Assembly (NCBI GenBank): GCA_032622095.1
Contig: CP136069.1
Span: forward strand, 17,105,273-17,169,272
Origin: Siphonodentalium dalli
Lineage: Eukaryota > Mollusca > Scaphopoda > Gadilida > Siphonodentaliidae
DNA: 64,000 nucleotides
Direction: 5' to 3'
Position 1 is the stretch's first letter. The number at the start of each line of letters is the position of its first letter. The notes beneath the pieces were generated by a model. That model had not been told where the DNA came from, did not search any database, and saw nothing but the letters and a program-made list of their open reading frames with translations. A program made the translations under genes and the position numbers. Of this stretch, positions 10,490 through 20,345 are shown in pieces.

Positions 10490-11101
10490 TTAAACCCATT
10501 GACAATAGTTGATCAAATTTGATGCTAATGGGCAGGTGATACCTGTCGGTGATATCGAGATGACAAATATACAGAAGAATGCACTTATTGGGTTCCATCC
10601 TTCACGGGTAATGATTACCTTCCAAAAAGGAAAAATAACTCTTCTGGAAGTTGCTGGAAATACTATTAAAATATATGTAGAAGTCATGGCTTATTCAGGA
10701 ATGAATTAGGGGTTGGACAGTGACACGATTACTACATTCGAGGAGTTAGCATGTGCCTTATATCATCAACGCTCGATAAAATGAATCAAGCTACATGAAG
10801 GTGGATAATGTTCCAGCAGAAGTTCGAGAATCAACAGAAGATACTTGATATTTGTGATATGTGAGGAATCTTTAACTCTACAGTCAAAACGAGCCAACAT
10901 GACAGCAAAACTGGAGACTTGCAACCGTTGCCAAATCAACCACTCCCGATGTAGCATTTGATGGATGGACGGCCGATAGGCAACCTGAACTGTTTGAACC
11001 ATTCTTCCCTGAAGATATTTCACAGTTATGCTATTGACTGATACCATCACATTTGATGAAATTGACAGTGAAGATGATATTGCGTAAACCGTGGGCAGTA
11101 C
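10490..11101 (-). repeat. Inner part of the right inverted arm (block Y')
   Basis: This is the inverse of about 7885-8500. Shared tracts include AACTCTTCTGGAAGTTGCTG (about 10638) and CATCACATTTGATGAAATTG (about 11045) against their complements in the left arm. The plus strand has coding-like stretches: 10509-10709, and FDGWTADRQPELFEPFFPED read across about 10963-11022. These may be remains of a captured or transposase gene, but I do not recognise them. The arm stops at 11101, where a retroposon block begins, and resumes at 15593. Confidence 0.75.
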
Positions 11102-12135
11102 TATTATATAGAAAACTAGCAGGTGGACCCGACTTCGTCCGGGCTGTTTCCCCTCTTCTTTTCGGCGAATTGCGCGATTTGACCTTGAATTGTCCATTTT
11201 GAAGGTCAGGTGGGGTCACGATTTGACCCGTCTAAAACACTGCCCGGATAAAAGTACCCGACAAGAGTACCCGTCGAAATCCATCCGGTTTTACCCGATT
11301 TGACCTTGAATTGATAATTTTGAAAGTCAAGGTCAGGTCGGGTCACGATGTGACCGGTCCAAAACACTCAGTTGACAAAAGTAACCTTATGTATCAAATT
11401 TCGTCGAAATCCCATAAAAATTCGCGATTTGACCTTGAATTGACCCGATTTAAAGGTCAGGGTCACGTCGCACGAGCAAATGAATAGGCTTATGACACTC
11501 CCCATACGAAAGTACCCCTATGAATCAAATTTCATCGAAATCCCATCAAAATTCGCGAATTGTCCATTCTGAAGGTCAAGGTGAGGTGGGGTCACGATTA
11601 GATCCGTCCAAAACACTGCCCGGACAAAAGTACCCGACAAAAGTACCCGTCGAAATCAATCCGGTTTTACCCGATTTGACCTCGAATTGATCATTTTGAA
11701 TGTCAAGGTCAGGTCGTGGTCACGGTTTGACCCGTCCAAAACACTCAGTGGACAAAAGTAACCATAAGTATCAAATTTCGTCGAAATCCCATCAAAATTC
11801 GCGACTCGACTTTGAATTGACCCGATTTCAAGGTCAAGGTCACATCGCAAGGGCAAACGAATAGGCTTACGACACTCCCCATGCGAAAGTATCACAAAAC
11901 ACTAATTTACATCGAAATCCCGTAATACTCGGGCGTTCGACCTTGAAATGACCCGATTTGAAGGTCAATGTCACGTCGCACGGGCAAATTAATAGGCCCA
12001 TGCCACTCCCCGGCCGAAAGTACCCCCACGTACCAAGTTTTATTGAAATCGGCCAGGCCGTTCTCGAGTCCATCGCGAACACACACACACACACCCTCTC
12101 TCACACACACACACAGATATCCCAAAATATATAAT
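11102..12135 (+). repeat. Retroposon copy, family A (ACTAGCAGG head, (AC)n and ATATATA tail)
   Basis: The copy starts at ACTAGCAGGTGGACCCGACT (11115) and contains several ~122-bp internal units with TTGACCTTGAATTGA, AAGGTCAAGGTCAGGTCG and CCGTCCAAAACACT. It ends with (AC)n microsatellite and AAAATATATAATA. The head-plus-CA-rich-tail layout is that of non-LTR-derived short retroposons, but I cannot name the family. No coding sequence is evident. Confidence 0.6.
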
Positions 12136-12621
12136 AGACTAGCCGATGAGCCCGACGTTGTCCGGGCTATTCATCCGGGCTATTCAAAAACCAAATTTCA
12201 AGTCGATAGCTCTACCCGTTTCCGAGATCTGGTCTGCGCATGCGCGAAGCTGGCGTCGCACGGGCTCGGCGACCCGATAAAATTCGTATTCGATAGCTCT
12301 ACCCGTTTTCGAGATCTGGTCTGCGCATGCGCGAAGCTGGCGTCGCACGGGCTCGGTGACCCGATAAAATTCGTATCCGGGGCAAGATACATTCACATAG
12401 CAAATTTCAAGTCGATAGCGCCACCCGTTTCCGAGATCTCGTCTGCGCATGCGCGAAGCGGGCGCCGCACGGACTCGCCAATACGACAACGTCCACCGCC
12501 TGGTCAACTACACACACGTACCAAGTTTCGTCCCGATCGGTCGAGAATCGTAGATTTGTATAAATGACAAACAGACAAACAGACAGACAAACAGACAGAG
12601 GTCTTCAAAATATATATGAGA
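12136..12621 (+). repeat. Retroposon copy, family B, with ~120-bp units carrying TGCGCATGCGCG
   Basis: The head is GACTAGCCGATGAGCCCGAC, directly abutting the tail of the previous copy. Internal units of about 85-122 bp each contain CCGTTTCCGAGATCT, the palindrome TGCGCATGCGC and GTCGCACGGGCTCGG. The tail reads CCCGATCGGTCGAGAATCG, then (ACAG)n, then TTCAAAATATATATGA. Minus-strand ORFs reading RRQLRACADQISETG are repeat translation. Confidence 0.65.
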
Positions 12622-12981
12622 CTAGCAGGGTGACCCGACTTCGTCCGGGATGTTTCCCCTCTGCTTTTCGGCGAATTGCGCGATTTGACCTTGAATTGAC
12701 CATTTTGAAGGTCAAGGTCAGATCGGACTAACGAGTTGACCCGTCCAAAAGACTGCTTGTCCAAAAGTAAGTCTAGGTATCAAATTTCGTCGAAATCCGT
12801 CCGTTTTACCCGATTTGACCTTGAATTAACATTTTTGAAGGTCAAGGTCAGGTCGGGGTATCGATTTGACCCGTCCAAAAGACTGCCCGTCCAAAAGTAA
12901 CTCTATGTATAAAATTTCGTCGAAATCCGTCCCGTTTTACCCGATTTGACCTTGAATTGACAGACAGACACACACACAGAC

Positions 12982-13012
<31 letters not shown>

Positions 13013-13032
13013 TCTCCCAAAATATATAATAG
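12622..13032 (+). repeat. Retroposon copy, family A, shorter
   Basis: The head GACTAGCAGGGTGACCCGAC joins the tail of the previous family B copy. Two to three TTGACCTTGAATTGA units and a (CA)n-rich tail (about 12961-13012) end in CCCAAAATATATAATA. Confidence 0.65.
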
Positions 13033-13440
13033 ACTAGCAGGTTAGCCCGCCACTGGCGTGGTTGGTCAGAAACATGACATTTTTTTGATTATTTTTTTTA
13101 ATTTAATTTAATATATTTTTTGTATTAAAATTTTTTTTCTTCAATGAGTTAATTTACGGTCCATCGGGCGGAAAAACTGACCCGATGAAAAACGGCGTTC
13201 GTCAGAAACATGACCTTGAATTGATCATTTTCAAGGTCAATGTCAGGTCGGGGTCACAATTTAACCAGTCCACGACACTTCCCGTAGGTAGCAAGTTTGA
13301 GCTCAATCAATATATATCATTTGTGGGTACCCGTTTCAAGGTGAAGATCACCTAGGGCGGAAAAACTTACCCGATCCGCGTTCTTAGGAAGCCCCAAGTA
13401 CGTAAGAATCACACAACACGCTCATGTCTATACACGCCCA
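13033..13440 (+). repeat. Related retroposon-like copy, variant head
   Basis: The head GACTAGCAGGTTAGCCCGCC follows the previous tail directly, and a T-rich stretch follows. TGACCTTGAATTGATCATTT near 13213 and the CAAGGTCAATGTCAGGTCGG string tie it to family A. The end is not clear; no CA-rich tail is visible. Confidence 0.45.
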
Positions 13441-14140
13441 GACCAAGACGATGAAAAATGATTTTTTTTAACCTGCCCGTGGCCATTGAGCAGCCCCTGA
13501 CAGAGGTTGTCCACCCTTACGAGATGGTCAATAGTCCCCGCAAAGAGCGGACAGTCAATAATCCCGTCGTGAACCACATGACCAACGCGACGTAATTTTG
13601 TTTGGTACCATGTGTTGCGTTCTAAAAATAGGTCGATTACAGTGGATTCGTAAATGACGAAATATGAGTGCGACAGAGAATATTGTTTGATCTAAAGCAA
13701 CTCGAACGAATGGCAGTGTTGCTATTCACAAAGAATTGTAAATGAACTGCGTCTGATCCAATTGTAAAAGTATTATGACTTCCAATAAATCTCTCCGCAT
13801 AGGAAAGCATTCAAAAGTATTGTTCCCGTATATCTCTCTGCATAATAAATTTCGACGTTGCGTTGAATTGTAAACAAACGCTCTTTTATAGCGACCCGTC
13901 ATATACAACGCTCATTAAATTATCACTTGATTAACCACCGCAGTGCCGTTTTTTTTGTAACTGAGAGTGGAGAACGGGAGCTCTGAGCTTCTCCAAAACG
14001 CGACGCCGACGGTGTCCGTGGATTTTACCCTTAGATAGGAATTTTGAGCTCAATCCGCGCAGCCGTTTTAGATTCTATGAAGTACCCACACACATATATA
14101 CACACATATATATATACGGAAGTCTCAATATATATAGTGC
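13441..14140. other. No gene recognised; AT microsatellite before next retroposon copy
   Basis: No recognisable coding sequence. A (CA/TA)n tract at 14086-14118 precedes the next family B head and may be the tail of a copy whose body is too diverged to recognise. Confidence 0.35.
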
Positions 14141-14835
14141 TAGCCGATGAGCCCGATGTTGTCCGGGCTATTCAAAAACCAAATTTCAAGTCGATAGCTC
14201 CACCCGTTTCCGAGATCTGGTCTGCGCATGCGCGAAGCTGGCGTCGCACGGGCTCGGTGACCCGATAAAATTCGTATCCGGGATAAGAGATCTGGTCTGC
14301 GCATGCGCGAAGATGGCGTCGCACGGACTCGGCGACCCGATAAAATTCGTATCCGGGGCAAGATACATTCACATACCAAATTTCAAGTCGATAGCTCCAC
14401 CCGTTTCCGAGATCTCGTCTGCGCATGCGCGAATCTGGCGTCGTACGGGCTCGGCGACCCGATAAAATTCGTATCCGGGGCAAGATACATTCACATACCA
14501 AATATCAAGTCGATAGCTCCACCCGTTTCCGAGATCTCGTCTGCGCATGCGCGAAGCTGGTGTCGCACGGGCTCGGCGACCCGATAAAATTCGTATCCGG
14601 GGCAAGATACATTCACATAGCAAATTTCAAGTCGATAGCTCCACCCGTTTGCGAGATCTCGTCTGCGCATGCGCGAAGCGGGCGCCGCACGGGCTCGCCA
14701 ATACGACAACGACGACCGCCTGGTCAAACTACATACACGTACCAAGTTTCGCGTCCCGATCGGTCGAGAATCGTAGATTTGTATTAATGACAGACAAACA
14801 AACAGACAGACAGAGGTCTTCAAAATATATATGAG
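14141..14835 (+). repeat. Retroposon copy, family B, with five repeated units
   Basis: The head is GCTAGCCGATGAGCCCGATG (about 14140). Five units each carry TGCGCATGCGC; most are spaced at 120-122 bp, one is shortened. Three contain GGGGCAAGATACATTCACAT. The tail has CCGATCGGTCGAGAATCG, (ACAG)n and TTCAAAATATATATGAGA. Open frames on both strands are repeat translation. Confidence 0.65.
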
Positions 14836-14867
14836 ATAGAAGATAGAAGAAGAAGATAAGATGAATG

Positions 14868-14959
14868 ATGAATGGCTTGGAGTTGACTATGGCAAAATAG
14901 TGGCCCGAGAGGAGGAATAGTCCACGAGCCGCAGGCATAGTCAACTTCAAGCCATTCAT
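14868..14959. repeat. 92-bp imperfect hairpin
   Basis: Arms ATGAATGGCTTGGAGTTGAC (14868 onward) and the complement GTCAACTTCAAGCCATTCAT (ending 14959) are 24 bases with one mismatch, with a partly self-complementary centre. It may be a tiny MITE. No target duplication was established. Confidence 0.7.
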
Positions 14960-15592
14960 TATTTATTATATTATATCGAACATTGGTGCCAATTCTCACA
15001 CAATTTCTGTGTCTGATTTTGTCACATTTTTATTTACCGTGAATTTTGGAAATCGTTCTCAGATTTTACAATTTACGGCAATCTTTTGACGATGGCAGGA
15101 GAGCATAAGTTGCATAACTATGTCATTAGTTACATCCAACAGCATCTCTTCATGATTCATGTATTTATTTCTATAAATACGTCATTAGCAAAGACAATTT
15201 GGCAAAATTTTAGAAGTTAACTTGCTAAACTTTGATTAAAACAGAAAAGAATATTCTAAATAACGTCCACTTGCATTACAACATTAGGACTGGCCACTTG
15301 CGAACTAAACGGACAAACTATTAAATATTGGCGAGCAATGATTCGACATTTGTAAGTTTATTACAATTCACCAATAAATCTAATGATATACCGATATTGC
15401 AACAAGTATCGTACAAGGTTCAGTTCAAGATTGGCCGTATCTTCAGGCGGCAACCCGATTTCAGAAATGAGTTTGTTACTATAAATAGAAAAAGAATAGT
15501 ATGCATGTAGGAATCGTACTGGGGTACTATCGTAAAAATAGTATAGCTGTGTGCAGCAATCAGAATGCGAGGAAGCCACGTAAGATATAATA
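14960..15592. other. No gene recognised; end of the insertion into the large element
   Basis: AT-rich sequence between the hairpin and the point (15593) where the inverted arm of the large element resumes. Nothing recognisable. Confidence 0.35.
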
Positions 15593-16855
15593 TTGCAATA
15601 TATGGTATGAATTATATCAACTAGTCTGAATGACCTTTCAAGTTGAGTAGCATAAAGCATAAAGCATAAAATTGAAAGCATTAAGAAAACTATCTTGGGG
15701 TAGGGTTAAGTTTTACTTTATTTCTTAATTCTGGTCTGGTACATGATTATAGACTTTCATGCCTGGTATTGGGGATGAATTTATTCTTATTGTGGTGCAT
15801 GTTGTGCAGCTGTACCCATAAATATGACAAAGTCATGGGAATTTTTCAGAAAGTTTTCACTTAAAAATAATCAAAATGTTAACTAATTTAACCCCAAAAA
15901 ATCAAATATTTAAACAAAATAGACTCTCCCGTAACACAAACCTCCTCAGACATTTTCTAATTCTATGATATCTGATAAGACTCTGAATTGGTTAACAAAA
16001 CGGAACTAAAACGGGCTATTCTGACTTGACAGGTATTTTCCAAATATTTTAGCGGGAGGGTTAAGTTTTCGAAAATATCTCGGCTTGTTGGATATCAGTG
16101 GTTGTGATGTTGATATCAATGAATCAGGTATAAAATGCTGAAATTTTTGATGCACCACTGAGAGCTTTATACCAAAGAAAATGAAAAATTTATAGAAAAT
16201 CGTCTGGAAAACCTTTTTGAAAAAGCACTGCAATTTATGCATTTTTTTGGCATTTTCTATAATTTTTCACAAAATAGTTGGAGAATATCATTTATTGCAC
16301 AACATTAATGTTAAGCAACCCAGATAGAACAATATATGATATACAAGTATATTTTATTCGACATTTGTCTTGTGTTATTGGTTTTCCTGATTATACTGAA
16401 ATTTGCAAGTCAAAAACACTAAAAAGGTAAAAAAAATAAAAAATTCCACATGCTCCGCCCTGGATACCTCAGTGTTTTGGAACCCCCATGGGGCAAGGAT
16501 AAATGGAGATAGCTTCAAAATTTCTACCCTTTCGTTTGATACTACCCTCATCTGGGGGCCGGTCTATTATATTCTTTAACAATTTTATCATTTTTTTTTA
16601 ATTTGTCTTACGCTCCTTATCATTTTTTCTTACATTCTTTAACAAGTTTTCTAATATTTTATCATTATTTTTACATTCTTTACCAATTTGTTATCATTTT
16701 TTTCTTATATTTTTGAAAAATTATAAAAAATAATATAAAATTTGTTAGGCCAACACATTCTCTTATATATGAACGGCGCCATATGGTTGACTCGAATCTA
16801 TAAGAGAATGCATTGGCACAGGGTATCGCAAAAATTCAGGAAGGATTAAATATAG
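15593..16855 (-). repeat. Outer part of the right inverted arm with terminal hairpin
   Basis: Block X' (to 16565) is the inverse of 7136-7885. It is followed by an AT-rich strip of ATTCTTTAACAATTT type and the terminal hairpin at about 16746-16817 (GGCCAACACATTCTC ... GAGAATGCATTGG). Then come CACAGGGTATCGC and AAGGA before the TTAA at 16856. Confidence 0.7.
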
Positions 16856-16859
16856 AAGC

Positions 16860-18224
16860 CCTGAACTTACAGAATATTGCATATCATAGGCATACGACTC
16901 ACGCACGTGTATCACACAAACGGGAATGTGTCATGTTTGTCGTAGTGAGATACAGCCTTCCGCCACCCAAAATTATATTGATTTGAGTGGTGAATTGAGT
17001 CACATACGAACAAAGCATGTCAAAATAAATGTTTTGGTCATGCCTTTGGCCAATCGCGAAATTACTAAATAGCTATGGCCAGAAAACACTTTTCCCTCCA
17101 AGTATCGGGATTAAAGCGCAGTGATAGAAGAAAATGGTTCTTATTTTTCACAGAAATTTTTGTCCCACACCATGACCCAACCCATCGCTATAAATGTTGG
17201 CTGCAGCCACGCGCGTGGTTGTTTATACCTTAGTCGTATGAGCCAAATTCTGACAGGGGTGTACGATTATTTGTGAAATTGACACGTGACTTCCGGTTAG
17301 AAATGTCTGGATATTGTCAATTGTGGAATCGGCAATGGACCAACGAGATGGATATATAATTGGCTACTTCACAACTTCCGAAGAATTCCCATGTGATTTA
17401 GACCTTGGTCTATTACTTTCATTTAGACCAATTTCGTTGGTTAGCTTAATGACAACCATCAAAGACACCATGGCACGTTCATGACGTCATTTACGCCATT
17501 TGGCTTTGAGGGCCAGAGTCCAGGAAAGATATTGCACTTGTCATGTCGTCTCCACTGCATGGTGTTACATTTAATTCTTGGCGTTTTGTCGCCGATACAA
17601 TTAAGCAGATTTGAGTCAGAAATATCAATGCTGACCACCCATCAGGGTCCGCGCTGGGCCGAAGTTTACTTTTGCCAAATTATTTGCCAAATGAAAATAT
17701 TTTTCGCCAAATTATATTAACAATTGCCAATTGCTATCCCTGATAGCATAATTTTCTGCACTTAAGTCTTATGTTTGGACACTCGCGGTTTGAACGACTT
17801 TTGATATCGATAGAACAGTAGTTAGTTGATAATTAATTTTACTCGCATCTCTGTTGTGGGTTATCATGCATACACCAATAAGCCAATCACCAAACAATAC
17901 AAATGTTGAAGGGTTGCTTCATCAGTAGGGGGCTTCACTGGAGGACTATCTATGTAAACACTACCACACTAAATACAATTAATCCAGCCAACCATCGGTA
18001 CTAATGCTATGAGATTAACTGTTTCTAAACATTATAAAATACAACTAATATAATTATGTTGTAAGAGTTTCCTGAAGTGAATGGTATCGATTGACCAATA
18101 TTTTTCAACTTTCTTGAGGAATTAAAAAGTGACTTCCCAAAACATTTGCCAAATGAAAATATATTTTGCCAAATGTGAATTTGTTTTGCCATTGGCAAAT
18201 TTGGCAAGTGACAGCACGAACCCC
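16860..18224. other. No gene recognised; two related TTTGCCAAAT clusters
   Basis: Mostly featureless. Two short clusters of TTGCCAAAT words (about 17668-17745 and 18136-18210) share ATTTGCCAAATGAAAATAT and may be the ends of one old repeat. No exon recognised. Confidence 0.4.
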
Positions 18225-18294
18225 GAAGAGCATGCACTGGCACAGGATATTTAATGGTTTTTCATCATCGCACCTCCTGTGACGAAAGGGATAA
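18225..18294. mobile_element. Solo terminal fragment of the hairpin-MITE family
   Basis: GAGCATGCACTGGCACAGGA matches the end of the terminal hairpin. ATTTAATGG and CCTCCTGTGACGAAAGGG follow, ending in ATAA where TTAA would be expected. Only the outermost ~70 bases are left. Confidence 0.5.
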
Positions 18295-18478
18295 TAACCA
18301 AGATGATATATAAAGTTTAATGTTGAACCCACAGGGAACCTCACACAGATGGAAGTATGCCCTACAGAGTGTCGTCTGCTGCAGTCTACACGGGGCTCTC
18401 TAACGGATTAAATTGCTACGCATGCAAGAATATATGATTCCCACGGTGATTTTATACTATATATAGAGTATCTACAAC

Positions 18479-18568
18479 GAGTCCCCAGTTTATAGCGGAA
18501 TTTATAAAACGAGTCCAGTAAATTTACGGGACGAGTGTTGTAAATTCCGCTATGAACCGGGGGACGAG
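18479..18568. repeat. 90-bp hairpin with GACGAGT motifs
   Basis: Imperfect arms: CGAGTCCCCAGTTTATAGCG at the left and CGCTATGAACCGGGGGACGA at the right. AATTTATAAAACGAGTCC pairs with GGGACGAGTGTTGTAAATT nearer the centre. No coding content. Confidence 0.75.
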
Positions 18569-19449
18569 TAGATGATTCTGTTTATTACGTGATCCAAAAC
18601 CTCGACAAAACATACTTTAATCAACAAATGGGACCCGAAAATAACATCGGCTTCTATAAGGAATGAGATGTAGTAGGTGTTGTTTAACTCGCGTAAAAAA
18701 TAGTTCCAGATAAATAAAGACTCTTTGGCGTATTTAATGGTTTACATTCAATGACATAACTTTTCAAACTCTTCATTCATTATAGTTTTTTGGAAACATA
18801 TTGGAAGCCACAGTATTTTGAGACGTAGTGTAAATGTAAATGGAATGTAAAAAGACGACAAATCGGAAGTCAAAGGTCACCTGGCACTATTTCCTGTTAT
18901 TAAACGAACGTTTAATATCACAGTTTATAGAACGGGTTTATTGAATGGACTAAGAGTAGGATCGTGTAATAAATTTTCTTGCACCCCGGACATCAATAAA
19001 TTTAGAAGAATCCTTCGACTGACAACTTTGGTCATAATGTAAGAACAAACTGTGTTTGGACACAAATGAGGTATCAGCTTGTATGTAAACGTCATATCCT
19101 AGTGTGTTACCCCTTTCCACGTTTCGGGTCGCATTTTCTCCACCATTTTGAATTCGAAGCCACGTTATTCCCCACCGTAAAATGTGTGAACATTGTTGTA
19201 AAGCGCGGTACACAACACATCAAACTATGGCGAAATCATCCCTTCATCGTTATGCTTAGTGGTATCACGCATAGTGATCATCCTATGATATTTGTAATAT
19301 TGAATCACCACAAATTATGTGGTTGCTCCATTACGTGTCACGTACATACGGCCATATTAAATATGATGTACGGTGTAGATTATGTATATATTGTATAATT
19401 TGACACAACCGGGCCCAGCAGGAACAGAGATACATGATTGTACTAATTC
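18569..19449. other. No gene recognised
   Basis: AT-rich. If the CTLD exon at 19466 is used, its 3' side here is intron. The final third of the lectin domain was not found. Confidence 0.35.
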
Positions 19450-19465
19450 ATAATGTAGCATTCAC

Positions 19466-19696
19466 CGTTCACCCATTTCCAGTTTTCAACTTGACGTCCA
19501 CCGATCCAATGAGCATGGTGTGTGCTGGCGACCATATTCGCAATAACTGCGTTCGTGGCATAATCTTTAATCGTTGCCAATGTTGCATTTTGTCCAGCAC
19601 ATAAGTCAGCAGCGTCTTCCCATGATGATTTGTGTTCGTTGAGTGAATAACATCGACTACCAATCAGAGTGTACCCATCCGTGCAGTAGGTATCAC
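19466..19696 (-). CDS. Second C-type-lectin-like domain exon
   Basis: Minus-strand reading from an excellent acceptor (TTCACATTTCAG, ending at 19697) gives GDTYCTDGYTLIGSRCYSL, then SSWEDAADLCAGQNATLATI, a helix ending NMVASTHHAHWIGG, and ENWKWVNG. This is CTLD order with a C-x-x-G-[YW] start, C-Y, the SW..A...C helix, LA-I strand and WIGG. A candidate donor GTGAAT at 19460-19465 leaves phase 1, like the exon at 3434-3751; otherwise the frame stops at 19450. The rest of the domain (EPN loop, last two cysteines) is absent. A transposon end lies about 30 bases upstream of the acceptor. Whether both exons belong to one gene or to tandem paralogues cannot be told. The C-terminal residues WVNG match CTLDs better than those of the first exon. 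Confidence 0.8.
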
Positions 19697-19724
19697 CTGA
19701 AATGTGAAGAGGGAATCGAAACTG

Positions 19725-19972
19725 CGATACCGATGACGGGAGGTGTGTTGGCGTAACATTCAAGACCATTGCCAAAGCATTTTCTTATATGTCCAAGTCG
19801 ATCATAGGTAGCCTCACATATATAAGAGAATGCATTGGCCTAAAAATTGTTTATCAATTTTATATAATTTTTTCTTACATTCTTTAATCATTTTTATCAT
19901 TTTTTAACAAAACATAACATAAATTTTCTCGGCTATGAGTCACCATGACTGTTGGTCGGTTATATATTTAAG
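19725..19972 (+). mobile_element. Hairpin-MITE family member with variant right end
   Basis: The outer segment ATGACGGGAGGTGTGTTGGC is followed by a diverged left hairpin (TTGCCAAAGCATTTTCTTAT ... TAAGAGAATGCATTGGCC, about 19770-19840) and an AT-rich strip. The right side is CGGCTATGAGTCACCATGAC then TGTTGG-CGGTTATATATTTAA. That right side is shared only with the copy at 20749, so these two form a subfamily. Confidence 0.6.
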
Positions 19973-19994
19973 GTGTGTTAACAGACGTGTGCGA

Positions 19995-20345
19995 TCACTC
20001 ATCAGATTGGTATATGATATCCCAAAGCCGTGCATCTAATATCTCTTTAAATGTTTTTGATGTCCTCAGCTTGAACTACAACCTCTGGCAAGTCATTCCG
20101 CTGGTAGATAACACGTTTTGTGAAGAAATATAACCTAACGTCTTTGTAACTTGTATTGGTCTGGTTTTTATGTGTGCCCTCTCGTCCTCGTATCAGTCTT
20201 TTTTTCAAATAACTCACTGAAATCTATATTATAGTGTCCCCGAATACTTGTGTACGTTTATATTAGGTCTCCTCCCAATCTACGGTATTTTAATGACATA
20301 AGACTCAGTTTACGAAGCCTTTCGTCGCGTTATACAGTAATTCCC
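19995..20345 (-). mobile_element. LINE ORF2 C-terminal fragment (Jockey/CR1 group)
   Basis: Minus strand reads DERLRKLSLMSLKYRRLGGD, then LI, HYNIDFSELFEKKTDTRTRG, a decayed VIFLHKT...LPAE block and TFKEILDARLWDIIYQSDE before TGA at 19995-19997. Three internal stops break the frame. The upstream continuation is at 20585-20715, so the element was split by an insertion. It differs in sequence from the LINE at 400-2430. Confidence 0.8.

Larger units (their letters stand above)
6976..16855. mobile_element. Large TTAA-flanked piggyBac-like element with long inverted arms, later interrupted
   Basis: TTAA at 6972-6975 is followed by CCCTTTGATGGCGGGAACTG, a start typical of piggyBac-like elements (TTAA target, CCCTTT terminus). 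The other end reads AAGGA then TTAA at 16856-16859. Inside, the left arm (6976 to about 8500) reappears inverted as 15593-16855 plus 10490-11101, in the correct order once the block 11102-15592 is removed. Both ends carry the family hairpin and an AT-rich strip. The unique centre (8510-10490) is mostly minisatellite. Without the 4.5-kb insertion the element is about 5.4 kb with arms of about 1.5 to 1.9 kb. No transposase is recognisable, so it is non-autonomous or ruined. The small MITEs in this window look like its internal-deletion derivatives. Confidence 0.6.

Noticed and set aside
12060-12120. (AC)n tract as a regulatory Z-DNA element
   Set aside because: It is the simple-sequence tail of a retroposon copy, repeated at each tail.
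14140-14823. Overlapping ORFs on both strands rich in Arg and Ala
   Set aside because: They are translations of ~120-base retroposon units in several frames. Open on both strands because the unit is stop-poor.
15361-16242. ORFs on the minus strand at 15361-15681 and 16006-16242
   Set aside because: They largely fall in block X of the inverted arm, and the homologous left arm does not keep the same frames open.
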